A stretch of DNA of 36,455 bases, from positions 1 to 36,455 of the forward strand of contig JAFEAV010000064.1 in NCBI GenBank assembly GCA_018266215.1, given 5' to 3'. The notes beneath the pieces are model-generated. The model searched no databases. It was not told where the DNA came from and saw only the letters and a list, made by a program, of their open reading frames with translations. This document shows positions 15,059-22,436 of the stretch, piece by piece. The position numbers and the translations under genes are program-made. Source of the DNA: Cyanobacteria bacterium SZAS LIN-3 (GTDB taxonomy: Bacteria; Cyanobacteriota; Vampirovibrionia; Obscuribacterales; Obscuribacteraceae). How positions within the stretch are numbered: position 1 is the first letter of the stretch; every line of letters begins with the position of its first letter.

Positions 15059-15460
15059 ATGGACTCCAATACGTTTTGGGACAGGCGCGCCACCTCAGTC
15101 GTGCTTGGTCTTTTTACTACCGGCGCGGGCATCCACGGCCTCGTCTCAGCCTTCAGCGGACTGTCCGGACCGGCAGCCCAGCAATCTTCCGCTGCGGCAG
15201 GATTGATCCTGCTCGGCAGCATTGCTCCTTTCATGATCGGACTGCTTGTGACCATGGTGGCCGCGACCAGCGACAAGCTTGTGAACATCACCTGGACCGG
15301 CATCAACAACATGTTCGGCGGCCTTCTCGGCGGCTACGCAATGTGGATGTTCGGCCTTTCAGCGGTGTTTACCGGCTCGGCTGCGAGCATCGCTACCGGC
15401 GGAGTTATCGCCGGCATCGGTGCATCGCTGGCGGTGGCATCACTGATCAAGTGGCCCTGA
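15059..15460 (+). CDS. Small Gly/Ala-rich membrane protein, four helices
   Basis: AGAGGA precedes the ATG at 15059 by about three bases; an upstream in-frame start lacks a binding site. The 133-residue product is almost wholly hydrophobic with segments at about residues 8-28, 37-63, 75-95 and 98-125, rich in Gly, Ala and Ser (TGGVIAGIGASLAVASL). That composition suits tightly packed helices in the inner membrane, such as a channel-like or pilin-core protein. There are no charged residues inside the helices and no recognised family. It ends 37 bases before the antitoxin-like gene, so the two may form a transcript. Confidence 0.65.
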   Translation: MDSNTFWDRRATSVVLGLFTTGAGIHGLVSAFSGLSGPAAQQSSAAAGLILLGSIAPFMIGLLVTMVAATSDKLVNITWTGINNMFGGLLGGYAMWMFGLSAVFTGSAASIATGGVIAGIGASLAVASLIKWP

Positions 15461-15497
15461 CGAAAAACCCGATACACCCGACAACTGAGGAAAACAT

Positions 15498-15824
15498 ATG
15501 AGCAACGAAAGCACCCAGACCCAGGGCCCCTGCGACGACCAGGACGAGCTGTGGGACACCCGCCGACTCGGCGCCAGCGAAGAACACGCCATGTGCGTGC
15601 CGGTTTCGGCCGAGGTGGAGCGTCAGATCGACGCCGCCCTGGGCCTGGAGCCGACCGAGCTGCGTCTGACGATCGAGCTGGTGGCCAGCTTCAAGGCTCT
15701 GGCGGCCGAGGAAGGGATTGGCTACCGGCCTCTGATGCGCCGCGCCCTGGCCGAATACGTCCAGGCTCGCGGCCTGCCTTCGGCCCCGACCGAAAGCCGC
15801 ATTCAGACGAGCCGGACTGAGTAA
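15498..15824 (+). CDS. Orphan CopG/BrnA-like ribbon-helix-helix antitoxin-type protein
   Basis: The 108-residue protein starts in an AAACATATG context after GAGGAAAA. Residues 1-48 are acidic and probably disordered. Residues about 55-95 contain TELRLTIELVASFKALAAEE, then GIGYRPLMRRALAEYVQ, the strand-helix-helix layout of CopG/BrnA-type DNA-binding antitoxins (LRL strand, AAEEGIGY turn, basic second helix). Such proteins dimerise, bind their own promoter and neutralise a toxin. No toxin-sized gene (BrnT, RelE or HicA type) is next to it: upstream is a membrane protein and downstream a convergent gene. It may be a stand-alone transcriptional regulator. Confidence 0.65.
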   Translation: MSNESTQTQGPCDDQDELWDTRRLGASEEHAMCVPVSAEVERQIDAALGLEPTELRLTIELVASFKALAAEEGIGYRPLMRRALAEYVQARGLPSAPTESRIQTSRTE

Positions 15825-15837
15825 GAAGCACTGAGTT

Positions 15838-15910
15838 GGGAGGCCGCCCGGTAAGCACAGAGGTTCGTTCAAGCGAACATTCTGCTCTCCCGGCGGCCCC
15901 CCGCATCTTT
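15838..15910 (+). terminator. Terminator of antitoxin-like gene
   Basis: GGG-A-GGCCGCC from 15838 pairs with GGCGGCC-CCC ending near 15901; a GTTCG/CGAAC hairpin fills the interior. GCATCTTTTC follows. Confidence 0.7.
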
Positions 15911-15923
15911 TCAAAAATCAATT

Positions 15924-15941
15924 TATACTACCTCATATCAT
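15924..15941 (+). promoter_or_regulatory. TATACTA-N5-TATMAT element
   Basis: TATACTA-N5-TATCAT lies between two convergent genes, after the terminator of the rightward one. No rightward gene follows, so a promoter role is unlikely here. Confidence 0.3.
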
Positions 15942-15949
15942 ATATAACA

Positions 15950-16017
15950 AAAAAGAAGAAAAGCACCGGAGAACGCCTGGCCGATTCAAGTGAATGAATC
16001 AAACCAGGCGTCTCCGG
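15950..16017 (-). terminator. Terminator of FGWDV-repeat protein gene
   Basis: CCGGAGAACGCCTGG (15966-15980) pairs with CCAGGCGTCTCCGG (16004-16017), leaving one bulged A. The leftward strand continues GCTTTTCTTCTTTTTT, a classic T-run. Confidence 0.88.
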
Positions 16018-16068
16018 CACTCCCCTTAAGCAGTCGGCTCAGAGACCGTCAGGCGAGAGCAGGAGCCC

Positions 16069-17100
16069 TCAGTAGGCGCTCCCCTTGATGAAGTACGGCG
16101 TCGCCGGCACGCCCTTGGTACCGAAGACCTTGGACCAGTTCGGGGGCAGCTGCCGCTTGGCGCGGAAGACACCCTTGCGCACTTCGTCCAGGGAGAACAG
16201 GAAGTCACCCTGGGGCGCCATCGTGCCCTTGGGGATGACCTTGCCCACCACTCGGTCCAGGAAGAAGGGGTACTCCTGACGCAGGCCGGCGTCGCTGAAG
16301 GCGACATCGGAAGCGTCCACCGTCTCGCCCATGCGGTACGAGCCGACCACCAGGGTGTGGTTCAACTCCACCTCGCCGGTCTCCACCTGGCCGTTGTGAC
16401 CATCGAGACCGGGCAGATAGAGCAGGTGCTCCGTGCCCTTGCGCGGCTGGTACTTCACCACGGCGCAGCCGGACTTGGCCGTGTCCTCCTCCGAGAAGCA
16501 GAAGAGCACGAAGGTGAAGCCCGGGTAGAGCAGGTCGAGCTGCTTGTACAGCTCGGCGTTGAGCTGCGGACGCTTGGCCTCGTCCACCTGGGCGATCACC
16601 GAAGAGATCTGGCCGGCGCTCGAGGCGATGACGACGTCGTAGGTGCCGCCGTCGAAACCCTTCACGACGATGGCCTTGGCGCCCAGAAGCGCGTCGGAGC
16701 CGAAGCTGCGCGAACCGCGCATCACCGGCCGACGCGGCACGACGGCCTTCTTGTAGTCCTCCATGAACGCCGGGTACTTGCCGACGGCCACGAGGCTCTT
16801 GGCGCTGACCGTGCCCGGCTCGGCCGGCACAGCGATCAGCATGGCGTTGCCCACCTTCATCACCGGCGCCGGCACATCCCAGCCGAAGTCACCTTCGGCT
16901 GCGGCACCGGCCGGCTTGACGTCCCAACCGAAATCCGGGTTGGCGTTCGCGGCGGCCGCCTTGCGAGCGGACACCTTGTTGTAGTAGCCGACGACGTGCT
17001 CGACCAGGCCGGAAGTGGGATCTTTCACTTCCAGGCCGAGCAGGATGGTGTCATCGAACGAGACGCGAACCGAGGGATAGGAGTTGTTGCTGAGGCACAT
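16069..17100 (-). CDS. Unknown cytoplasmic protein with duplicated FGWDV motif
   Basis: The 343-residue product starts at an ATG in an ACATATG context with AAAGGAAA upstream. No signal peptide or membrane helix is visible. Near residues 56 and 72 the motif DFGWDV occurs twice, about 16 residues apart, in an Ala/Pro/Gly-rich linker that separates an N-terminal beta-rich part (SVRVSFDDTILLGLEVKD) from a larger C-terminal domain with many strands (KAIVVKGFDGGTYDVVIAS, FTFVLFCFSEEDTAKSGCA, LVVGSYRMGETVDASDVAF). The repeated motif looks like a short binding motif. I do not recognise a family. It follows the APC permease gene with 95 bases between, including a CGGCACC/GGTGCCG hairpin (17118-17145) just before its binding site. 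Confidence 0.72.
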   Translation of the reverse strand: MCLSNNSYPSVRVSFDDTILLGLEVKDPTSGLVEHVVGYYNKVSARKAAAANANPDFGWDVKPAGAAAEGDFGWDVPAPVMKVGNAMLIAVPAEPGTVSAKSLVAVGKYPAFMEDYKKAVVPRRPVMRGSRSFGSDALLGAKAIVVKGFDGGTYDVVIASSAGQISSVIAQVDEAKRPQLNAELYKQLDLLYPGFTFVLFCFSEEDTAKSGCAVVKYQPRKGTEHLLYLPGLDGHNGQVETGEVELNHTLVVGSYRMGETVDASDVAFSDAGLRQEYPFFLDRVVGKVIPKGTMAPQGDFLFSLDEVRKGVFRAKRQLPPNWSKVFGTKGVPATPYFIKGSAY

Positions 17101-17117
17101 ATGTTGGTTTCCTTTGC

Positions 17118-17145
17118 CGGCACCAGATCAATTTGTCCGGTGCCG
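17118..17145 (-). promoter_or_regulatory. Hairpin just upstream of FGWDV-repeat gene
   Basis: CGGCACC (17118-17124) pairs with GGTGCCG (17139-17145) around 14 bases. It sits between the permease stop and the next start, 8 bases before AAAGGAAA on the leftward strand, and no T-run follows. It may protect the RNA or mark an internal processing site. Confidence 0.4.
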
Positions 17146-17195
17146 AGTTTAGTTGCTGGTTGACTGGCGATACCACAGGAGGTGGCACCGCGCGA

Positions 17196-19097
17196 CTAAG
17201 CGACGTGGATGAAGGGACGTTTGCTTGAGTTCCGCTCCGCCTGGCGCAGCACTTCATGAGCCACTGCAGCCGTTTCGCCCTGGCCAAAGACCAGATAACG
17301 CAGGGCGTTGACGAGCGGATTGGTTTCCGACCACGAAAAGTACATGTGCGCTTCGTCATGCTCGACGTCACGCAGGTACAATTCCAGAGCGGCGATGGCA
17401 TTGGGCACCGCAATCGAGGAGCAACGCAAGACGCGATGCGGCCCGACATGATAACCCTTGACCTTCACCACCGCGTCTCTGAAGTCGGAAGCTTCTCCGA
17501 GTTCGACCTCGAAGAATATGGCCGGTTCGTTGATGCCGTGAATTGTGCGCATCTCCAGAGCTTTGGCGGCGTACGCCTTAGCCTGGCAGCCGGGAACCGG
17601 TTTGTGCGCGAAGATGCGCAGGATGCCGTTGCGTGCCGACTGATGCACGATTTCCGTGGCCACCGGATCCAGCTCGACCGAGTCGACCCGCACCTCGAAG
17701 GAGCGAATCGCACGCGAGACAAGCGACATGAAGAGAATGGCTGCGATAAAGCAGCTGGCAATGCGCAGACCGTCTGGACGGTCGTAGACATTGACCACGG
17801 TGAAGTAGACAAAGAGCAGGCCGACCACGGCGAAGTAGGCCCGGCCGGAGCGGCTGCGACAATTGACCATCACCGCGAAGCATGCGGTGGTGATGAGCAC
17901 GAGTACCCCTGTAGCGTAGGCACCGCTCTCGGCATCGACATTGGCCTGGAAGTAGAGAGTCACCGCATATGACACCAGGGTGAAAACCACGACCAGGGGC
18001 CTGGTGGCCCTGGCCCAGTCAGGAGCCATACCAAATCGCGGCAGGTAGCGAGGCACCAGGCTGATCAATCCGGCCATACCCGAGGCGCCGGCAAACCACA
18101 GGATGGCAGCCGTGCTCAGGTCATAGACCGTACCGAAAACATTGCCCAGGTAGAGATGCGCCATGTAGGCCAGCGCGCGACCGTCGGCAGCACCACCGGC
18201 CTTGAAGGCCTCCGCCGGGATGAGCAGGGTGGTGATCAAGCTGGTGGTCATGAGAAAGACCGCCATGATGACAGCTGCGGCGAAGAGCAGCTTGCGCGTA
18301 TTGACGATACGGCCGTCAGGATTTTCGTCGGTGTCGCTCTCGAAACCCCTGACGGTAGGCTCCACCGCCACACCGGTCTCAAATCCGCTCAGACCCAGGG
18401 CCAGAGCAGGTGAGGCCAGAGCGGCTGCCCTGGCTATTTCCCAGGCCGTGGGGAAATGACTGGTGAGCAGTTGCTGCCACTGGCCGAACACCTCGGGGTG
18501 AAGGTAGAGCTGGTAGAAGCCCGTCAACACCACCGCGGCATTCAAGGTCATGTAGACAGAAACCAGAAACACCGCCACACCGACGACCTCCTTGAAGCCC
18601 TTGAGGAAAACCAGCGCCAGGAGCGTAATCAGGATCAAGGTGGTGACGAGCTGACCGGGCAGATAGTCGTGCAAGAGCGGATTTTGCACCAGGTGAGCGG
18701 CGCCGTCGGCGTCCGAAAGCGTTATCGTCACCTGAAAATCCGTGGCGGCGAAGCCCAGGAGGACCACCACCATCGCTTTCGACCACCAGCTCTTCATCAG
18801 CTTCTCCAGCATCGCCACGCTGCCGAGGCCGCGGAAGCTGGCCTTAGCAACGGCACGGTACACCGGCAGAGCGCCGAAGAGCGTGAGCAGCACCAGAAGC
18901 AGCGTGGCCAGAGGGGCGACGACGCCGGCAGCGACGATGGCGATGCCGGGAGCGTAGCCGAGAGAAGAAAAATAGTCGACGCCGGTGACGCACATCACGT
19001 TCCACCAGGAATGTTGATGTGCCTTCTGTTCGGCCTCGTTTTCGGGTTGGTCGACGACACCGTCGAAGAACCATTCACGTACACTGGACGTAGTCAT
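17196..19097 (-). CDS. APC-superfamily amino-acid-type permease with C-terminal cytoplasmic domain
   Basis: The ATG at 19097 has GGAG six bases upstream; the frame stays open 81 codons further but that stretch is not protein-like. The 633-residue protein has about 12 helices between residues 30 and 490. TGVDYFSSLGYAPG near residue 40 is the broken first helix of the APC fold, where substrate binds. LALGLSGFETGVAVEPTVRG near 285 corresponds to the second half-site. Residues about 490-633 are soluble, with several strands and FEVELGEASDFRDAVV and CSSIAVPNAIAALELYL. It should import an amino acid or a similar small solute, or K+ as in KimA/KUP relatives; the substrate is unknown. A folded leader lies upstream. 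Confidence 0.83.
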   Translation of the reverse strand: MTTSSVREWFFDGVVDQPENEAEQKAHQHSWWNVMCVTGVDYFSSLGYAPGIAIVAAGVVAPLATLLLVLLTLFGALPVYRAVAKASFRGLGSVAMLEKLMKSWWSKAMVVVLLGFAATDFQVTITLSDADGAAHLVQNPLLHDYLPGQLVTTLILITLLALVFLKGFKEVVGVAVFLVSVYMTLNAAVVLTGFYQLYLHPEVFGQWQQLLTSHFPTAWEIARAAALASPALALGLSGFETGVAVEPTVRGFESDTDENPDGRIVNTRKLLFAAAVIMAVFLMTTSLITTLLIPAEAFKAGGAADGRALAYMAHLYLGNVFGTVYDLSTAAILWFAGASGMAGLISLVPRYLPRFGMAPDWARATRPLVVVFTLVSYAVTLYFQANVDAESGAYATGVLVLITTACFAVMVNCRSRSGRAYFAVVGLLFVYFTVVNVYDRPDGLRIASCFIAAILFMSLVSRAIRSFEVRVDSVELDPVATEIVHQSARNGILRIFAHKPVPGCQAKAYAAKALEMRTIHGINEPAIFFEVELGEASDFRDAVVKVKGYHVGPHRVLRCSSIAVPNAIAALELYLRDVEHDEAHMYFSWSETNPLVNALRYLVFGQGETAAVAHEVLRQAERNSSKRPFIHVA

Positions 19098-19620
19098 GTT
19101 GGTCTCCATTACAAAGAGGCCGAAGCCTCGCTCATAGATAGACAACAGCAACATTTCAAGCCTCACCGAACGCAACGGCCGACCATATCCAGACCTCATC
19201 GGGCCGCTTGGGGCGGGACGATCAGAAGATGGGGACTGGATATGGTCGGGCTGGGGATGCTTGCTCTTAAAAAAAGAATGTTGACGTTGTACCTGTTGAT
19301 AACATTCTCGCAGTGAGCCAAGAAATGCATTTTGAAGCACTATTTACATCGCTATACGATTAGAAATCATGAGCTTTCAGCATGATTTAAGTAAAGCCGG
19401 ACAAACCTTTCAGCAGATTTCCTCCTCCCCCAAAATAAGCGGGCGCTAGCTCACGTCAGGGGCGGGGCGGAATATTCTTTAGGCCTGCACCTGTACAAGC
19501 TAGCGCTACAAGCAGACCGAACCGAGGAAGCGGCCCGACCCGGCAGATCACCACGCGCGATACCGCGGTAGATCAATAGCAGTCATTTCCCGCTTATTAC
19601 TATAACACCCAATAGAACAA
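19098..19620 (-). other. Long upstream region of APC permease gene
   Basis: About 520 bases without a supported gene. On the leftward strand it holds a GCGCTAGCT/AGCTAGCGC inverted pair (19443-19451 and 19498-19506), a perfect AAATCATG/CATGATTT hairpin (19364-19371 with 19381-19388), a GAATGTT/AACATTC stem followed by seven T (about 19305-19267), and the leader repeat described separately. It probably contains the promoter and 5' control region. Confidence 0.5.
19116..19249 (-). promoter_or_regulatory. Folded leader of APC permease gene
   Basis: CCGACCATATCCAG (19179-19192) pairs perfectly over 14 bases with CTGGATATGGTCGG (19236-19249), and CATC/GATG extends the stem after a short mismatch. 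A GAGGC-TTCG-GCCTC hairpin with a stable UUCG loop follows at 19129-19116, ending 19 bases before the start codon. Such a leader suggests control at the RNA level; it does not match the ydaO or ykkC consensus as I remember them. Confidence 0.45.
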
Positions 19621-19689
19621 TAAAAAAAGAAAAAGTCGCAGGGGGACTGAGCAGAAGAGCCAAACGGCCCAACCACTCAGTCCTCCCTG
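19621..19689 (-). terminator. Terminator of QLELF-tail protein gene
   Basis: CAGGGGGACTGAG (19639-19651) pairs with CTCAGTCCTCCCTG (19676-19689), leaving one bulged A. A small GGCC/GGC stem lies inside. The leftward strand continues ACTTTTTCTTTTTTTA. Confidence 0.88.
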
Positions 19690-19716
19690 TGCTTTTTCAA
19701 GGCAGCTGAAGCTCGC

Positions 19717-20307
19717 CTACTTCTTCTCGTCGAACAACTCGAGCTGGTTGCTGTTCACCGGACGACGCGAACGGCGCTTGCGGGTGACCAGCGAGTGGCC
19801 GTGGTTGGCCGGGACCGGAGCAGTTACCGCCGGCTTGGCAGCAACCTCAGCGCCGGACTTTTCGACAGCTGCAGGAGCAGCGACGGTCTTCTCGGCTGCA
19901 GCCGGGGCGACGGGGGCTTCGGCGACGACCGTGCGGGTCACCTCGAAGCCGTGGTCGGCGGCAAACCAGACGGCCTGCCGACGCACCAGGGTGCGCAGGT
20001 AGCGGACCATGCTGGAAGCCGTTTCACGCCGCTGCACCACGCCGGTGTGCGTCGACTCGACGGCACCGAGCTTGCGCAGGAGCAGGCGGCGGAAGCGCTT
20101 GCCGTCATAGACGGTGGCGACGATGAAGCCGGTGAAGGTGATGGTCTGACCGTAGCGCTGACGGCGACCTTCGCGGTTGACGTTGTGCAGCTTGATGTCA
20201 CCGGCCACCAGCTTGGCGGGGAGCGCCAGCTGGAAGTTGTCTTCGGCGAGAATACCGTCGAGGTAGACGCGCCCGGACAGGACAATGGGTTCGTTTTTAC
20301 TCTTCAT
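19717..20307 (-). CDS. Unknown protein with basic tail and C-terminal QLELF (clamp-binding-like) motif
   Basis: The 196-residue protein starts at an ATG (CCATATGAAG context) with GGAAGA upstream. Residues 1-120 look like a compact beta-rich domain with many Arg and Lys (VLSGRVYLDGIL, GRRQRYGQTITFTGFIVA, RRLLLRKLGAVE), consistent with nucleic acid binding. Residues about 125-165 are an Ala/Pro/Val/Glu linker of repeated AP and EK units. The tail is basic (TRKRRSRRPVN) and ends NSNQLELFDEKK. QLELF matches the QL-x-LF consensus by which bacterial proteins bind the beta sliding clamp (DnaN). A role at replication or repair sites is inferred from that motif only; the folded domain is not recognised. 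Confidence 0.7.
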   Translation of the reverse strand: MKSKNEPIVLSGRVYLDGILAEDNFQLALPAKLVAGDIKLHNVNREGRRQRYGQTITFTGFIVATVYDGKRFRRLLLRKLGAVESTHTGVVQRRETASSMVRYLRTLVRRQAVWFAADHGFEVTRTVVAEAPVAPAAAEKTVAAPAAVEKSGAEVAAKPAVTAPVPANHGHSLVTRKRRSRRPVNSNQLELFDEKK

Positions 20308-20346
20308 ATGGTCTTCCTTTTGTTTGTTTGTTGACCAAAAGAAAGG

Positions 20347-20377
20347 AGGAGACGGACGACAGTCCGACCCGTCTCCT
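20347..20377 (-). terminator. Terminator of small CPHC protein gene
   Basis: AGGAGACGG (20347-20355) pairs with CCGTCTCCT (20369-20377). On the leftward strand CCTTTCTTTTGG follows. An alternative inner CGGAC/GTCCG pairing is also possible. Confidence 0.65.
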
Positions 20378-20407
20378 ACCCTGGGTAAAACGCGCTTGAG
20401 CTGTCGC

Positions 20408-20707
20408 TCAGGCGTGGGCGCTGAACTTGCCGCTCGGGCTGTTGCCGAAGCCGGCGCTCGCGAGCATGCCCGGCACCATCACCTGGCGGTGGCTGATGTC
20501 GATGCCGTGCTTCTTGTCGAAAGCCTGACGCAGGGCGAACAGCTCTTCGTCGTTGCTCTCGGGAGCGAAGGCCTTGTTCTCGGCAACGCAGAACGCGCTA
20601 CCGTCTTCGCGCACCATGGCGGCGCCATTGCAGTGCGGGCAGGGAACGGAACGGCCCTCGATGAAGGCCGGCTGGGCGATGATCGCCAGGATGTGTACGT
20701 GTTTCAT
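20408..20707 (-). CDS. Small protein with partial zinc-ribbon (CPHC)
   Basis: The 99-residue product has AAAAGGAG seven bases before its ATG. It begins MKHVHILAIIAQPAF, then VPCPHCNGAAMVREDGSAFC at about residues 21-40. The CPHC knuckle plus one further Cys gives three cysteines, and His3 or His5 could be the fourth ligand, so a single zinc site is plausible but not certain. The second half is polar and helical (DEELFALRQAFDKKHGID), and the end is Gly/Ser-rich and probably flexible. No family is recognised. It lies between two leftward genes and has its own terminator; 100 bases separate it from the QLELF-tail gene downstream. Confidence 0.62.
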   Translation of the reverse strand: MKHVHILAIIAQPAFIEGRSVPCPHCNGAAMVREDGSAFCVAENKAFAPESNDEELFALRQAFDKKHGIDISHRQVMVPGMLASAGFGNSPSGKFSAHA

Positions 20708-20755
20708 AGCAAAACTCCTTTTCGGCGGTAAAAATTCGATGGTTAGAGAAAAGCG

Positions 20756-20787
20756 AAGACCCCCCGATAACCGTTTCGGGAGGTCTT
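20756..20787 (-). terminator. Terminator of adenosine-deaminase-like gene
   Basis: AAGACCCCCCGA (20756-20767) pairs with TCGGGAGGTCTT (20776-20787), one G-U or mismatch aside. The leftward strand continues CGCTTTTCTC. It lies 23 bases past the stop. Confidence 0.8.
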
Positions 20788-20810
20788 TGAAAGAGCGATA
20801 CGAGCCCGGC

Positions 20811-21926
20811 TTACAGTGCGGCGAAACCGCGCTTGAGCTGGGCCTTGAGACGAGCCTTCAGGGAAGGCGAGAAACTGGTGGCTTCCACCGCGGTCAGGTT
20901 GACCGAGAGGAAATCAGCAGCTGTCCACCCGAAGGTGTCGGCGATGCGCTTGTACTCCAGACTGAGAGTCGTCTGGGTGAAAAGCGTGCCGTCGGTGTTG
21001 AGGGTGAGGAACACCCCCGAGCGATAGAGCTGGTCCACCGGATGGTCGGAGAAGGTGGGGTATTGCCCGGTGACCACGTTCGAAGTGAGACACACCTCGA
21101 TCACGCGATTGCCTTGCATGTGCCCACGCACACCGTGACCAACCAGAGGGACACCCACTTCGTCGAGCAGAGCGATGTCTTCAGCCGTGGGTTCGTTGGT
21201 TTCCCACAGGTGAATGGTGAGGCCGATGCCAGCGGCTTTCACGCGCTTGGCGGCCGGTATCCACCACTTGAGCACGCCGGGGAAGGTCGTCTCGCTGGCG
21301 GCGAGGTCGAACTTTCCGACGTAGCGGCGATACTTGATGGCCAGGTCCGCCAGCTTCTCCGCCATCGTGCCATCTTCATGGCGCAGGGCGCAGACGATCA
21401 GCTTCACCGGGATGGGTGAGCCTTTCAGGCCGGCGATGGTAGCGCGCATCACGTCGTCGAGACTGTTCTCCGTGCCGGTCGGCCCCAGATGGAGCTGCGG
21501 CGCGAAGCGCAGTTCGATGGCGATGTGCCCGTCCTTGACGGCGTCTTCGATGCGCTCGGCAACGATGCGCGTCAGGTTGTCCATGTCATGCATGAGGGGC
21601 AGGACATGGAAGCCGATGGCTGCCAGGTAGTTGTTCAGCGACTCCTTGGCGTAGGACGAAACCCAGTCGGAGTAGAGCTGAGCAGCCTTGCGACGCGCAT
21701 TGGCCACGAAGGCACCGCGCCCGGAGGGGCTGAGTGTCTTCTGACCTTCGCCGTTCCAGAGAGCGACGATTTCAGCGGGAAAGGCCAGCTTGGAGGCGGA
21801 GAAGCCAATCTTCGACCACATGTCCAGCATGGAGTAGGGGCGAAGCGAGCAGTCGATGTGCTCGTGGATCTGGACTTTGGGCACGCGGCGCCAGAAAGAT
21901 ACAGGTTTGTTTTTTGTTTTCATCAT
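20811..21926 (-). CDS. Adenosine/aminopurine deaminase family protein with altered DD motif
   Basis: ATG 21926 (with a second ATG directly after) follows AAAAAGG by six bases; the 45 codons open upstream are not protein-like. The 371-residue length suits the family. Zinc ligands appear as H21-E-H23 in KVQIHEHIDCSLRP. IELRFAPQLH near 160 is the conserved strand. IHLWET near 224 keeps the ligand His and catalytic Glu of H-A-G-E, and VPLVGHGVRG carries the next His. CLTSNVVTG is the C-P-T-S-N equivalent. The final motif reads LNTDGTLF instead of LNTDDPL, so the zinc/catalytic Asp is kept but the second Asp, which contacts the purine ring N7 in ADA, is Gly. It probably deaminates a related but different substrate. 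Confidence 0.83.
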   Translation of the reverse strand: MMKTKNKPVSFWRRVPKVQIHEHIDCSLRPYSMLDMWSKIGFSASKLAFPAEIVALWNGEGQKTLSPSGRGAFVANARRKAAQLYSDWVSSYAKESLNNYLAAIGFHVLPLMHDMDNLTRIVAERIEDAVKDGHIAIELRFAPQLHLGPTGTENSLDDVMRATIAGLKGSPIPVKLIVCALRHEDGTMAEKLADLAIKYRRYVGKFDLAASETTFPGVLKWWIPAAKRVKAAGIGLTIHLWETNEPTAEDIALLDEVGVPLVGHGVRGHMQGNRVIEVCLTSNVVTGQYPTFSDHPVDQLYRSGVFLTLNTDGTLFTQTTLSLEYKRIADTFGWTAADFLSVNLTAVEATSFSPSLKARLKAQLKRGFAAL

Positions 21927-22436
21927 AGGCAACCTTTTTGTTAAACGGTTTGCTTCCTCGGCTGAGTACCATGGACTTTCGAGTCCCGACGGGTTACACA
22001 GTCGAATCTCATCACCGCGCATCTCACGCATGTAGAACTTGATAGGAGATAGGCCAATCAAGGCTTGATGGAGTGAGATAAACCTCGGAGAAAAAATAGA
22101 ACGGAAGACAACTCAAGCTAACAAAACCTTCTTGACATATTCAAATAAAACTACGCGCCCGACGCTCTTTTGTGACATTCTGCCCATTAATATCGCTGTT
22201 ACATGCATAAAACAGACCTGTCAGTAACTAGCGGAACTAAGTCAACCTGATAAAAAAGGCCCTTCGCGAACTCTGCCATCCAGGCTGCCAAGCCCATGGC
22301 AGCCTGTGTTTACAGGCGAAACATGTAACAGATCGGCCCCCACCCGGCAAACTCGGGGTTTTTCAGGTGGCCCGCAGCTGCCCAAAGCGCTAATATAAGC
22401 TTTCATTACTCGCTCTCTTCAGGAGAAGCTTTCCAA
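21927..22436. other. Intergenic region between divergent genes, with hairpins
   Basis: No gene supported. A perfect ten-pair hairpin, CAGGCTGCCA (22281-22290) with TGGCAGCCTG (22297-22306), stands alone in the middle. A weaker CCCG/CGGG hairpin with GTTTTT after it lies at 22343-22363 on the rightward strand. TTGACA occurs at 22132-22137 without a matching -10. TAATATAAG at 22391-22399 is a possible -10 for the ExbD gene. A short RNA between these hairpins is possible but unproven. Confidence 0.45.

Noticed and set aside
19098..19340. N-terminal extension of the APC permease to 19340
   Set aside because: The 81 extra codons overlap inverted repeats, lack a protein-like pattern and have no binding site; the ATG at 19097 has GGAG at proper spacing.
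19098..19620. Known riboswitch (ydaO or ykkC type) in the permease leader
   Set aside because: The conserved core sequences of these classes, as I remember them, are absent; only generic stems are seen.
22132..22165. Promoter starting with TTGACA
   Set aside because: A perfect -35 box, but the bases 16-18 positions downstream are GC-rich and give no -10.
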